From contig OX637356.1 of the NCBI GenBank assembly GCA_951799405.1, positions 15,275,229 through 15,339,228 of the forward strand: a stretch of 64,000 bases of DNA, in the 5' to 3' direction. Source of the stretch: Agapetus fuscipes. Taxonomy: Eukaryota; Arthropoda; Insecta; Trichoptera; Glossosomatidae. Under the pieces are notes generated by a model. The model was not told the DNA's origin, did no database searches, and saw only the letters and a program-made list of their open reading frames with translations. This document shows, piece after piece, positions 32,401 through 42,257 of this stretch. The stretch's first letter is position 1. Each line of letters opens with the position of its first letter. Made by a program: the position numbers and the translations under genes.

Positions 32401-32857
32401 TGTTCTGTCTGATACCTATTAAAAATATATCCTTCAAATTTGCCTCCAATCTATTCTCAAATTTACAGTCTACCGCAATTTTTTTCAATCTAGCTATATA
32501 ATCCTTAATTGACTCGGTTTCGAGCTGTTTACATGAATAAAATGACTCCCTATACTCAAATATATTTTTTTTTACCCCACAATGACCCCCAATAATATCA
32601 ATCAACTCCTCGAATTTTGCCTCCGAAATCTTTTTCGGAAAACATAGATCAGACACCGTCTGAAAAGTCTCCCTGGTGAGAGACGATAATAGAACAGCCC
32701 TTCTGCGTTCTTCAGTTAAAAACTTCTCATCATACAAAATGAGAACTTGGTCGAGCCGAAGTCTGAAGACATCCCAATCTCCAGTCCTATGGCAAAAAGG
32801 ACTTAGACTCCTCCGTGTTCCCTCCATAGTCTGAAACGGCAGAAAGAAAGAAAACAA
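29387..32857 (-). CDS. gypsy gag-pol polyprotein (mag-like)
   Basis: A 1,156-residue frame on the minus strand. The start could also be the second Met (residue 11), which begins MEGTRRSLSP. Gag occupies about 1-235. Two CCHC knuckles lie at about 243-256 (CFNCGKFGHKQNAC) and 268-281 (CFKCNKSGHYANKC). The protease has LDTGSG at about 314-319. The RT spans about 470-650, with KLDLRNAFSQI and the FMDD box at about 602-605. RNase H spans about 745-870 (TDASDQG, DKEACAIIFALKKF, CDNKPL, ADFLSRL). The integrase zinc-binding HHCC is at about 982-1019 and the core acids lie in HLDFFG (about 1045), VTDNGTAF (about 1100) and NGLAENT (about 1136). The frame ends shortly after the catalytic Glu because of a frameshift. 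There is no envelope gene. Confidence 0.92.
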   Translation of the reverse strand: MFSFFLPFQTMEGTRRSLSPFCHRTGDWDVFRLRLDQVLILYDEKFLTEERRRAVLLSSLTRETFQTVSDLCFPKKISEAKFEELIDIIGGHCGVKKNIFEYRESFYSCKQLETESIKDYIARLKKIAVDCKFENRLEANLKDIFLIGIRQNKIKQRIFLKAMELKLSECVELARTMEHLCGQNNSESINLMSSCNSRDSTETRKSRDRQRNSEIKRNNSNDSKKSIFRHASISSDRNNNYKCFNCGKFGHKQNACKFLNKNNNNIKCFKCNKSGHYANKCKFRRINTIMAINEMDGPIFLNVKVNDTDLKMILDTGSGVTIIPWHIFNEHFSNIKLEHCDLKLSSYDGTQLQVKGRKYMRVEYQGSKEYIEIIVVYKGSSSLLGRNFLNTFKINSFNVSDNIYSVGNNNTNYNADFFSSMRKKYPAVFESKAGTFKNFEAEIEVIKDFKAKFVNPRPIPFNLRIRVEKEIDRMLQEGIIEKVETSEMASPIVIVKKKNDEIRICADFKNTLNPMLKKIKYPLPRVEDLINRVNGAKFYAKLDLRNAFSQIRLSEESRNLCVISSPFGLFRYKVLPFGLTTSPAIFSRALYSAIQGLDAIAFMDDLLIYGNTLQELEKATEEVIKRLERSGFSVNLQKCEFGLTEVEYLGFQISRDGVKPLQHKVEAIKNLKTPSDISEVRSFLGAINYYRIFIRDLASVLQPLYILLEKGAKFSWTKECQLAFDKVKAILVSDRILVHYNPELPVKVITDASDQGLSAIICHQYENGLERPIAYASRTLSNTEKKYSILDKEACAIIFALKKFFQYIYGRQFILVCDNKPLVHILGEHKNIPILAANRLQRYALILQGFDYTIEYVPSKDNKADFLSRLPMSSTDNEGEDNIEIINEINIEDVEGEFLNCIAVETNLNVECIKEASRNDKVICEIKEYLKTGWPNKSKMINGLVKWWFLREKLSESNDCLFYENRLVIPLALREDILKFIHKSHMGIVKTKTLARNYFFWLGMNTEIEKTVRECTQCARNMGSPDKVELKSWPVEQHIWKRIHLDFFGPLAGKYFLVVVDAASNWIDAVKVDKIDARHTIRELKRIFSVLGIPSCIVTDNGTAFTSVDFQRFCKNLNIKHFTSAVNHPASNGLAENTVKTTKSFFKKNYEKWYVS

Positions 32858-33285
32858 AAATCTTATCTGCTTCTGCGTCCGACAGTCCAGGAAACGCCTA
32901 CGTGACCCTCAGAAAGTGGCTTCCACTCCCTGCAGCAGTCACCTCCAGGAAACCGACCCTCAAGGCTCCCAGCTCCTGCAGTACTCCCTGCAGCACTCCG
33001 CCCCAGTTGGATCCTCTCCTCTTGAAAAAAAAAAACCGCTGCAGTAACTCCCTGCAGCGATTCCTCTTGGCTCCGTGAGTTCTCTTCCTCTTGAAGAAAA
33101 CCGCTCCTTCTCTTCAGACTTCTTCCAGTTCTCCCTGCAGCAACCTCGCCTCAGCTGGCTTCGTGATCCTCAGTCTTCAGATCCTTCTTCCTTCTCGAAG
33201 ATTCCCACATGTTGCTCTTGCAACAATATTATTTTATTTCTTCCAAAAAAAATTTTTTTATCCCGTTTTATATGGTTCTTCTTTA
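32858..33285 (-). other. gypsy leader with CTGCAG repeats
   Basis: The untranslated leader lies between the primer site and gag. It contains many CTCCCTGCAGCA-type repeats (plus-strand reading) at about 32,927-33,060 and again at about 33,128-33,147. No coding feature. Confidence 0.6.
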
Positions 33286-33302
33286 TCCTACCGACTGCGC
33301 CA
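33286..33302 (-). promoter_or_regulatory. gypsy primer-binding site, tRNA-Ser
   Basis: In transcript orientation TGGCGCAGTCGGTAGGA starts one base after the 5' LTR. It is the exact complement of the 17 nt at the 3' end of insect tRNA-Ser as I know it. Confidence 0.85.
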
Positions 33303-33303
33303 C

Positions 33304-33536
33304 TGTGATGTATTTTGGGGATGTTTATTGTGGATGGGGGATATCAATCAGACGAACAGATGAGTCTTGGTTTCAATGTGATGTATTATTCCATTTCAGT
33401 GTTTACAAGGCGAGAGACAAAACCAGACTGCTCAGTGAAGCAATAATAATCTCTAATAATATTATATTACAATAATACATTACCTTATATATGATATTAC
33501 CTACTCTAAATAATCATATCATAATTATACATTACA
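33304..33536 (-). repeat. 5' LTR of the gypsy element
   Basis: 233 bp, apparently identical to 28,497-28,729, followed by the target duplication TCTGC. Confidence 0.93.
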
Positions 33537-33765
33537 TCTGCAAAGATATATTACATTTGGGATTCATTTTAAATTTATGCCCACAAGCAGACACATATAA
33601 GGTTGTGCTTATACATGCCGCATATAAGGGTTAACATTCAAACCCAAAACTCAAATAAACATAAGCCCTGCATTCACTGAAGCAGGGGTGTCATTGGCAA
33701 AGTGAAGCAAATTTTTACAGCATAGATGGTCAACCTCATACAGACCTATTAGCCAAGTAAGTGTT
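33537..33765 (-). mobile_element. SINE family A copy split by the gypsy element
   Basis: Diverged minus-strand SINE-A (CTGCAAAGATATATTACATT, AAGCAGGGGTGTCATTGGC). Its tail (ATCTAATCTAATCTGC) is on the far side of the gypsy element at 28,480-28,496. Confidence 0.7.
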
Positions 33766-34285
33766 TAAGTTTGTTTTTTTTTGCGGTGCAAATATCTTGC
33801 ATTATTTTCCTTTCAAGCCTTCTGTTTTCGTTCGAAAAAAGGAAAGCTACAATTTGGAGTATTTTGATAAATAACATTGATGAATTATTACACTATTAAC
33901 AGTTTGTATTTGACTCTACGCATAAAATATATTCATTTTCATTTGAACAAAGATTGAACATAGTGGGGAGGAACTATCAATAAATTGAAAATATTCATGT
34001 AATGGCTGACGATTAAACGTGGTTGCTATGGAAACGGCCAATAATAGTTTGTTATCGGTCGCTTAGAAGGAAAGCCTCATACAAGGTTGATGCTCGAAAT
34101 TCAAAAATGGTTCCATTTCTGACAATGCGCATGCGCACATTTTCATTTCAACACCGTTATCAGTCGCGTAATGTAACATTACGCAACGGGTGTGGAAATG
34201 TATAGCATTGTGATTGCGTTAGCCGTTTTGTAATTAGTAAATTACCAAATGGGAGTAGAAAAATAAGTTTTTCAAACAAAAGTAA
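33766..34285. other. Non-coding flank of copy B, nothing recognised
   Basis: AT-rich. Contains a palindromic pair at about 34,158-34,185 (GCGTAATGTAACATTACGC). No gene. Confidence 0.4.
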
Positions 34286-34292
34286 TAAGAAC

Positions 34293-34370
34293 ATACAGAG
34301 GAGCCAGTATTTACTCTGACCACCATCTGGTGTGTGTTGGAATCAGGGAGAGGAAATGTAAAACATAGGT
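34293..34370 (+). pseudogene. LINE endonuclease remnant (copy B)
   Basis: Counterpart of 4,628-4,709: ASIYSDHHLVCVGIRER in one plus-strand frame. Confidence 0.55.
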
Positions 34371-34431
34371 GCCCCAACCACCAAAACAAAATGTTGCATT
34401 ACGGAGTTGCTCAAAGAGAAGACCAAACAAT

Positions 34432-34436
34432 GGAAT
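34432..34436. other. Empty site matching BEL insertion 1
   Basis: A single AATGG within CCAAACAATGGAATACACAC, which in copy A is duplicated around the BEL element. Confidence 0.85.
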
Positions 34437-34474
34437 ACACACAAAATCTAGCAAGCAACCTGAAGATCACTGTC

Positions 34475-34955
34475 TCAGGAATTAGCATCCTCTCCAGTAT
34501 GTCTCATTCTGTGTCTCTTTAAATGACTCGATCGAAATGATTTGTAACTAGAACTGTCACAAGAAAATGGCTTCTCACCAGTGTGTGTCATCTTATGTTT
34601 TTTTAAATTCGCTTTACAATGTGTTTTGAAGTTACAACTGTCACAGGAAAATGGCTTTTCACTATTGTGTGTCATCTTATGGTTTTTTAAATTCTCTTTT
34701 ACATGTGTTTTGTAGCTACAACTCTCACAGGAAAATGGCTTCTCACCAGTGTGTGCCATCTTATGATTTTTTAATTAGTCTTTTTTATGTCTTGTAGCTA
34801 CAACTGTCACAGGAAAATGGCTTCTCACTTGTGTGTGTCATCTTATGGTTTTTAAAACTATCTTTTCTATGTGCTTTGTAGCTACACCTGCCACAGAAAA
34901 ATGGTTTCTCACCAGTGTGTGCCATTTTATGTATTTTTAAATTCTCTTTTACATG
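34475..34955 (-). pseudogene. Zinc-finger gene B, 3' remnant of exon 2
   Basis: The last part of the finger array. The final open stretch (34,475-34,759) has two complete fingers, then a last finger with the second Cys changed to Ser (CDSSSYKS), and ends HTGEDANS like gene A (HTGEDADS). Upstream, about 34,770-34,795, a 2-nt deletion relative to the other finger units breaks the frame. Finger sequence continues to 34,955, where the DNA element begins. The coding link to the 5' part is therefore broken twice. Confidence 0.8.
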
Positions 34956-35937
34956 CATGGAGTTCTATTAAATGGAGAGGCTATTAATTTGATTTAGTTC
35001 TAAAACAGGTGATCCGAACAGCCGCTGAAGTATAATTTCGCCAGACATAGTCCCTTGTTTTGTCTCGCTTGCACAACCGACGAAATGTTTTTGTCCTTTT
35101 CTATCACGTTACGTGTCTCTACTCCGCCTTCAATTTATGTAAACAGTTGCATGTTGCTTAGTAACGGATTGCTGATGTTATTTTCCTTGACAACATAATT
35201 TAGTGTTGTCAAAGGTTTGAAAATATCTGATACTTTTCATAATGCTTCTGTTACAAAAACGTAAATATTTTAGGTACCTTATGTTGCATAATTACTTGTT
35301 GAAATTTTTTTAATTAAACTTTTTTAATTTTATGTTTGTTTAATGATGTAAGGAGCAATACCTGTAGAATGCAAATATTTTTTTTATTGATATCACTGCT
35401 TTTCATATTTTATGTTAATTGACTAAACATACAACCACATTTCATTTCTTAAGTAATGCAAATATTAAGTGTAGGTATTGGGCTTATTAGGTGAAATCAA
35501 ATTTATATCATATTTTTGAAATACAGACCACTTCAAATACATACATTTCGCAAAATGTGTGACGGTATCAGATACTATATTTTATCATCAGCACATCTCT
35601 ATCACTGAAAATGGCCGACTGTTTGACAGCGCATTGTGGCTTTAGATATCGGCAGATAAAAAAACGATTGAATTTGCTTCAATATTAATATAAACTGGTA
35701 CTTACGAGTGAAATGTTACTCCAGATTTTTTATTACAATTTCTTGTATTGTTTGTGCATTTGGAAAATGCGCAGCTTGGCATTTTTACAATTTTTATTTC
35801 CAATTATTAAACACACCTGTTGACAGTTAGAAGGTGACCGATTGAGTGAATTCAGATTTTTGTATGATGAGTAGGGTAGCGCATTTCTAATTCTCAACTG
35901 ATTGCTTTCTCAGCCCATCCAGTCTTATAAATCCATG
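34956..35937. mobile_element. 982-bp CAT...ATG DNA element disrupting gene B
   Basis: It is flanked by perfect 8-bp duplications TTTACATG (34,948-34,955 and 35,938-35,945). Removing one copy restores the normal finger-unit sequence CTCTTTTACATGTGTCTTG. The ends are CATGGAGTTCTATTAAATGG and, on the other strand, CATGGATTTATAAGACTGGA. Both ends match the element at 14,104-14,795. No transposase is seen. Probable P-superfamily (8-bp TSD, CAT ends) non-autonomous element. Confidence 0.85.
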
Positions 35938-37083
35938 TTTACATGTGTCTTGTAGCTACAACTGTCAAAGGAAAATGGCTTTTCACCAGTGTGTGTCATC
36001 TTATGATTTTTTAAACTATCTTTTCTATGTGTTTTAAAGTTACAACTGTCACAGGAAAATGGCTTCTCGCTAGTGTGTATCATTTTATGAGCTTTAAAAA
36101 TACGTTTTGTATGTGTTTTAAAGTTACAACTGTCACAGGAAAATGGCTTTTCACCAGTGTGTGTCATCTTATGTATTTTTAAGTTCTCTATTGTTTTCGT
36201 TTTGAAACTACAACTGTCACAGGAAAATGGCTTCTCACTAGTGTGTGTCATCATATGGTTTTTTAAATTATCTTTTCTATGTGTTGTGTAGCTGCAACTG
36301 TCACAAGAAAATGGCTTCTCACCTGTGTGTGTCATCATATGGTTTTTTAAAGTATCTTTTTTTTGTGTTGTGTAGCTGCAACTGTCACAAGAAAATGGCT
36401 TCTCACCTGTGTGTGTCATCGTATGATATTTTAAACTCCCTTTTATATGTGTTGTGTAGCTGCAACTGTCACAAGAAAATGGCTTCTCACCTGTGTGTGT
36501 CATCATATGATTTTTTAAATTAGCTTTTCTATGTGTTGTGTAGCTGCAACTGTCACAAGAAAATGGCTTCTCACCTGTGTGTGTCATCATATGATTTTTT
36601 AAAGTATCTTTTCTATGAGTTGTGTAGCTGCAACTGTCACACGAAAATGGCTGCTTACCGGTGTGTGTCATCTTATGTTTTTTTAAATTCTCTTTTAGAC
36701 ATGTTTTGTAGCTACAACTGTCACAGGAAAATGGCCTCTCTTGAGTATGAGTCGCTTTGTGTTTTTTTAAAGCTTCCTTTTTATTTGTTCGGTAACTACA
36801 ACTGTCACAGGAAAATGGCTTCTCACCAGTGTGTGTTATCTTATGATTTTTTAATTTTTCTTTTTTATGTGTTTTTGTAGGTACCAAGTAATTCACATTG
36901 GTCCTGCACTGGGCAGGGACCTCAGACTTATCTTTGAATTGCACCAAGGCAACCGACGTAGCCTCTAGCTTGTGGCAGGCCAACACTCTGTGGATCCACA
37001 TATGACTTGTTTGGCTGCATGTGTAGCTGCAGACAGGGCAGACACGAAGCTGCATAGCAGGAATTCCCACAGGAGCTCCAACT
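35938..37083 (-). pseudogene. Zinc-finger gene B, 5' part of exon 2
   Basis: Same architecture as gene A: acceptor TTTTCAG at 37,084-37,090, then VGAPVGIPAMQLRVCPVC, a Cys-less finger, then ten good fingers and an eleventh with C-to-F (FSFDSC) that runs into the DNA element and stops after a few foreign residues at 35,925. Fingers 3-7 are a homogenised block (SYTTHRKDTLKNH type) not present in gene A. A truncated ten-finger protein could still be made, so loss of function is likely but not certain. Confidence 0.8.
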
Positions 37084-37171
37084 CCTGAAAAGTGTATTTA
37101 TTTTGTTGGCACTTTTCTCAATAAGCAACAAGGATAAGGAACCTCTTTATGCAGTGTGTACTCAACATGTG

Positions 37172-37195
37172 ATATATATATATATATATATATAT
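37172..37195. repeat. (AT)n microsatellite
   Basis: About twelve AT units at the 3' boundary of a CR1-type LINE fragment. The corresponding position in copy A is uninterrupted. Confidence 0.85.
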
Positions 37196-37197
37196 CA

Positions 37198-37810
37198 GGC
37201 TTATTTATTTTTAATTGCACATGATAAGAGAGCGCCGTTTTTGTGTGTGTCACACCTCAAGGGCCCTCTCCGATCACGGATAAGACTTTTTGAAAAGGTG
37301 CGTCTTGAGAGCTCCGCGAAATATGCCCATAGATTTGGAGTTCTTCACTCCGGGTGGCAGTCTGTTCCACTCCACCGGACCCGCAACACAGAAAGCACGG
37401 TCTCCAAAATTTGTACGGATCTGACGGTGCGGCTGAACCAAATTGATCGCACCATCGCCCGCAGATCTGAGTGTCTGCCTCCTCACACCCATCTCAACAG
37501 GCGAAATCATGTCAGTCAGATAAGGTGGAGCCACGCCATTGATGGCTTTATATACCATCAGACAAACACGGTAGACCACCCTCTCCGGGAAACGAAGCCA
37601 GTGTAGTTTTTTTAACAGCGGAGTGATGTGAGCGAATTTGGATATCCCGAATATGAGCCTTGCTGCTGAATTTAACACGGATTGAAAGCGGTTGAAATGC
37701 TTCTTTGGCTGCCCACTATAAAGCGTTGAGCAATAATCAATCCGAGACATCACAAACGCACTCACCAGGGTCTTAACCGCATCTGACGGATGCGGTTGAT
37801 GGCGGTGATG
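37198..37810 (-). pseudogene. CR1-type LINE, ORF2 C-terminal fragment
   Basis: The minus-strand frame ending at 37,274 reads LVSAFVMSRIDYCSTLYSG, FAHITPLLKKLHWLRFPERV, YKAINGVAPPYLTDMI and GDRAFCVAGPVEWNRLP, and ends FRGALKTHLFKKSYP. This is the classic CR1/L2-group RT C terminus. The frame happens to stay open into unrelated intron sequence upstream. The fragment inserted in copy B only. Confidence 0.85.
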
Positions 37811-37907
37811 TCTTACATGTAGGTGAGTAGATGAGCGGTGATGTCTTACATGTAGGAGTAGCGGCTCTAACTGCAATCTGGGAGAGGGGATAACCTTGAA
37901 AGGTGTT

Positions 37908-38375
37908 TGATGAGATACATTAAAGATTAAAATCAAATGCATTCTAACAAGCAGACACATCGCACGCTTAATAATAAAGAGCAATAACTCGAAAATTCGG
38001 AAAATCGAGATTTTGTAATAAAACGCAAGAACCATGCGAGAAGAATAGGTAGAATGCGACAGCCGTTCAATTTGGACGAATATGACCGAGATAAAACATC
38101 GGACACCTTTTTCATCCCATACAAGTTGTACTGGTTGTCTGAACTTCAAACGTGATTTGCCAACATTCTTGTTTTTTGAGTTATTGCTCTTTATTATTAA
38201 ACGTGCGACATATAAGTTCACGCTTGCACCTGCCGCATGTCAACAATATACAAACTCAATCTTAGTGAACAAGAACTCTGCAACTTTTGCCTACCTTCCC
38301 TGTAACAAAGGTCACATTGGCAAAGTGAAACATTTTTTTAATAAGAGTAGTCAGCCTCATACCAACCAGGGGCGT
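37908..38375 (-). mobile_element. SINE family A copy split by the 247-bp MITE
   Basis: Counterpart of the tandemly duplicated unit at 13,211-14,095, here as a single unit. Confidence 0.75.
37961..38207. mobile_element. 247-bp MITE (copy B counterpart)
   Basis: Same position in SINE-A and same length as the copies in gene A intron, so the insertion predates the segmental duplication. Confidence 0.85.
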
Positions 38376-38389
38376 GCATTCCATACAGG

Positions 38390-39872
38390 CATCGATATAT
38401 AGAACTGGATGGGCTGAGAAATCAATATGTTGAGAATTAGAAATACGCTACCCCACTCATCATACAAAAATTCAAATTCAGTCTTTCGGTCACTTTCCAA
38501 CTGTCAACAGGTGTGTTACCTAATTTGAAAAAAAAACCATTTAAATGCCAAACTGGGTATTTTCTAATGCCCGCTTTCCACTGCGAGCGGGAAATAGCTG
38601 AGCGGGAGCGGGAAATAGCTGAGCGGAGCGTAGTGAAATAGTTTTGGCCTTCCATTGCGAAAGAGTTTTAAAAAATAATGGTATTTGCCTTCCACAGCCA
38701 ACGAGCTCGGCGGAGTGAGCTAGGCGGGAAATGAGATGAGTCAGATGAAAGAGTTGCTTACCTTCCATCTACAGCGGGCTTAGCGGAGCCAACTAGTGTG
38801 TGACAGCTCGTTGCAGCCTACGCCCAGATCAAACGTTTTAATTATTAATAAAAGAGTTTTATTTTGTTTCGAAACATAAAAAGTAATGTATTATTTTGCT
38901 TTGAACATAAAAAGTAGATGTTTGAAATAAAACATAAATTTTAATATTTTCAAATTTATAAAATAATGTATGTTTTTGTAAATCATGTATGATGTGTTTT
39001 TATCGCTGTCACGCAACTGCGCGGGTTGGCGCGGGGGGCACGGGGGAGCGGAGTCAGTTGAAAACTAGCGGCCGAGACCATGACACAGCGGACCCATTTT
39101 TACTCGCTCAGTCCGCTCCGCTCACTCCGCTGTCGGTGGAAGCACTTCTATGAAATTCACTGTTACTAGTCGAGCGGAGTCCGTACGGAGTCCGCTGGAA
39201 ACTCGCTCAACTCTGCGAACACTTTTGTAACTCTTTGTACTCACTCAGTCCGCTCCGCTGACTCGCTGTCGGTGGAAGCACTTCTATGAAATTTACTGTT
39301 GCTAGTCGAGCGGAGTCCGTACGGAGTCCGCTCCGCTCGCAGTGGAAAGCGGGCATAAATGTGCCAACAAAAGGGAGTAAATGTGTTATAGAACATGGAA
39401 TAATATTTCACTTTAATCACTATTCTATATGATTACGTTGATAAAATTTACTTTTTGTTTGTCGAAATATTTTGTTTGCGAAAGCGACAGCCATTTCTAG
39501 AACTAGTGATGTTCAAACATATAGCTACTTCTTTATTCAAGCATGTAACTTCTATGCTTGCGGTAATAGATACTTGTGAAAATCATCCCGTACACAATGA
39601 GGTCGGAACATTTTTGAATTCGGAATTTATCAGATATTTTAATACTTTCAACAACACTAGTAACTAAGTCCGTTGCCATGGTAATTCCATGGTGATGTGT
39701 ATATAGATTGAAGACGGAGTAGAGACACGTTGCTTACATAGAAAATAACAAAAGCATTTCATATGTCGTGAGCGAGACAGCAATATTAACAATGTACGGT
39801 GTCAAAGACGTTGGATCATGTCGATTGGTACTAAATCACATTCATAGCCCTTCCATTGAATATACTTCCATG
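38390..39872. mobile_element. CAT...ATG DNA element (copy B), enlarged by a nested element
   Basis: Flanks CATACAGG at 38,382-38,389 and 39,873-39,880, as in copy A. It is 1,483 bp instead of 692 because of the 788-bp element at 38,568-39,355 plus its 3-bp duplication. Confidence 0.8.
38568..39355. mobile_element. 788-bp non-autonomous DNA element with TAA target duplication
   Basis: Perfect terminal inverted repeats of 23 bp begin TGCCCGCTTTCCACTGCGAG. The target duplication is TAA (38,565-38,567 and 39,356-39,358) and the empty site is in copy A at about 14,280. Subterminal regions hold repeated GAGCGGGAAATAGCT and CGGAGTCCGTACGGAGTCCG motifs. A 3-bp TAA duplication suggests PIF/Harbinger. 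No transposase. Confidence 0.85.
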
Positions 39873-39880
39873 CATACAGG

Positions 39881-40540
39881 CACATGCGCCTGATAGGTAT
39901 TTTCAACTTCATTTCAACTTCAGGGTCCACTATCACACATACCGGGGGAGCTCATAGTTTAGCAATTATTGATAAAAATACAGATTTTGTCTTGTTTGTG
40001 CCGACACTCCTACGCCCCATCACTAGTTTTCGTTCCCATCCCTATTTGTGAGAATTCCTGTTATATTTTGTCCCGTTATCCCTATTGTTTCCTGGAATAT
40101 AAATATGCGTATGTTCCTTGAATAAATCACTTGTTCTCCGACTTCCGACTTCTTACTACCTACTACTCTCCGCTTTCTTCAGAACTTCGACCTGCTACTC
40201 TTCCGCACCAATTCTTCACATCTTCGATACAACCACCCGCCGCTTTGCCCCCTGACATCGAGATTTGGAATTATTGGAAAGGTAGCTGCCTTACAACCAG
40301 CTGACAGAGGAACAGTGAAGAGAAGACAGATCCAGTACACCCGCGCCTGTAGAGCGTCAGCTACAATCCCTATGAACGTAATTGAAAAAACATATTTTAT
40401 AAGAAGAGGGAACTGAGAAGGTACATAGAATTAAAAATATTATATGTTGATAAAATATTATTACTTGGAATAAGCATAAAGACGCGCACACATACACGTG
40501 GTATGGGCCAAATACTCGCACAGTCATTGACTACATATGT
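39881..40540. other. Non-coding intron sequence of copy B
   Basis: Matches copy A 14,804-15,700 apart from the 250-bp indel. Pyrimidine-rich stretch with AATAAATCACTTG at about 40,122. No gene. Confidence 0.45.
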
Positions 40541-40890
40541 ATGGAAGAATGTATGAGATGTGCCATAAGAGATGTCAGAGTCTACCAAGGTATATTCGTG
40601 GGCTCAGACCATCATCTCTTGTGTGCAAAAGTAATGATAGGCGAAGTAAAAGATAGGAAAAGAACGAAAGTGATTAAGATGAGCATGTGTAGAAAAAATG
40701 TGGAAAACATTTAAAACATGTTTGGTTGAAAGCGCAAAGAAAGTATGCGGTAAAGTTACGATTGGGCATAGAAAAGGCAATGAATGGTGGAATGATAAGG
40801 TTAAACAAGCAGTGAAAGAGAAGAAAGAGAGCTATTTAAAATGGATTAATGACAGAAAGAATAAAGTGTTAGAGACTGAATACAAGGCGA
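40541..40890 (+). pseudogene. RTE-like LINE family 1, endonuclease end (copy B)
   Basis: Counterpart of about 15,700-16,130, with GSDHHLLCAKV and the KEKKESYLKWINDRKNKV linker. There is an internal deletion after AKVMIGEVKDRKRTKVIKM. It stops at the edge of block C; the continuation is found at 49,386. Confidence 0.7.
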
Positions 40891-41274
40891 AATAAATTGC
40901 ACAGAATCTGTACTCGACTTTCTTGCAAAAATTAACCCACTGTATGACGTATGTAAAGCTAGAATCATCCAGCAGCTTATGCCGTTTCAATAAAAATATA
41001 ATACATCAATAATAAATCAATTTTATTCCACCGCGGTGTGTACCTGCATACTCGCACAATATGGATATAGGCATATAAATACTTAAATGAATAGAAATAT
41101 TTTGTTGATTTATTTGAAAAAGTACCAATTACACAAGAAAGATCCTCGACTCATAGGTTGGTATAAAGCTGACCTCTGTACTGTACTGTATCCTGCCACC
41201 GTTTCATTAGGGGTGGCCGGTACCTCCGCAGATGCGCCTCCACTTTTTGCTGTCATCACCTTTTTCATACATAC

Positions 41275-41633
41275 TGGTCGGGTTTTTGCTCGTGGACTGT
41301 ATGTTCGGTGCTGACTTTAATTTTGAGGTGATGCGGGGTGTGGAGATGACTTGAAAGATGTAGTTAGTTAAACAATTTAATGGTCCTTTATTCCATAAAG
41401 ATTACAAGGGGTTTTTACAAAGGATTACGTGAATAAAATTAGATGAACAGTTGGGACAAGTTACCAGGTCGACGATTGAGACAGAAGAGACAGAAGGAAG
41501 TTAGGTTTTAATGCGCCTGTGACATCTGTCAGAAATGCAATACCAACCCAACAGAATGTACCAAAGACAAAAAGATTACTATTCTTGGTAGGTATATTAT
41601 TTTAATTAATTTGGTCATATTAAATTTGGACCA
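41275..41633 (-). repeat. 3' LTR of BEL insertion 2
   Basis: 359 bp, the reverse complement of the LTR of insertion 1. Confidence 0.93.
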
Positions 41634-42257
41634 TACTGGCGGGCCTCAGATTGGCAAATACCGTGTTATAACGGTGACTATTTGGCAATATTACTAGAGA
41701 GGTCATCTCCACAATGATGTATGATAGCTCGTTTACATAATATTACATCGTGGACTGTAATTTGAAGTGGTTATAAGATTGGTTAACAGTGATTAACTCT
41801 GATTTTATAATTCTTTTTACTTTTCAATAACTGGTACTTGTCTGTAGAAATCAACACTTAGATCTAAGAATCATTGATTATATAAAACAATGGTAGGTGC
41901 ATACAAACTTAAATAGAATTCTGACTTTGAAAATAATTTATTTGACTTATACACCTTGAAGCAGTTGAAAGTTAAGTATTAATCTTACTTGTTGTATGTA
42001 TGGTAGTCAATTGTGTTAGCAACAAATGATACTTCAATTAAGTTGATATGGTGAGTTACCCTTGTAGGTAAGCATTTACATACAAATTTACATGGATTCA
42101 ATAAAGTGTACTTATAATTACTCAGCCTTTTAATTAATTAAATACATAATTTAATGTGATCAGTTCTTGCATAGTAACATAAAACATAAAGTGAAGTTAC
42201 AGATAACATAAGACAAATAATTATCGGTAAGTACATAATCATTTATCCTGCTAGGAA
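41634..42257. other. BEL insertion 2, 3' untranslated region
   Basis: AT-rich, no gene. Contains about 37-40 bp near 41,935-41,965 that insertion 1 lacks. Confidence 0.65.

Larger units (their letters stand above)
28497..33536 (-). mobile_element. mag-like Ty3/gypsy LTR retrotransposon
   Basis: This 5,040-bp element is transcribed on the minus strand. The 233-bp LTRs (28,497-28,729 and 33,304-33,536) look identical by eye. The target duplication is TCTGC (28,492-28,496 and 33,537-33,541). It inserted into the tail of a minus-strand SINE-A whose halves lie on either side. It has a perfect 17-nt tRNA-Ser primer site, a purine tract before the 3' LTR, and one gag-pol frame broken once near the end. 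The fused gag-pol, two CCHC knuckles and tRNA-Ser primer point to the mag lineage (inference). Confidence 0.95.
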
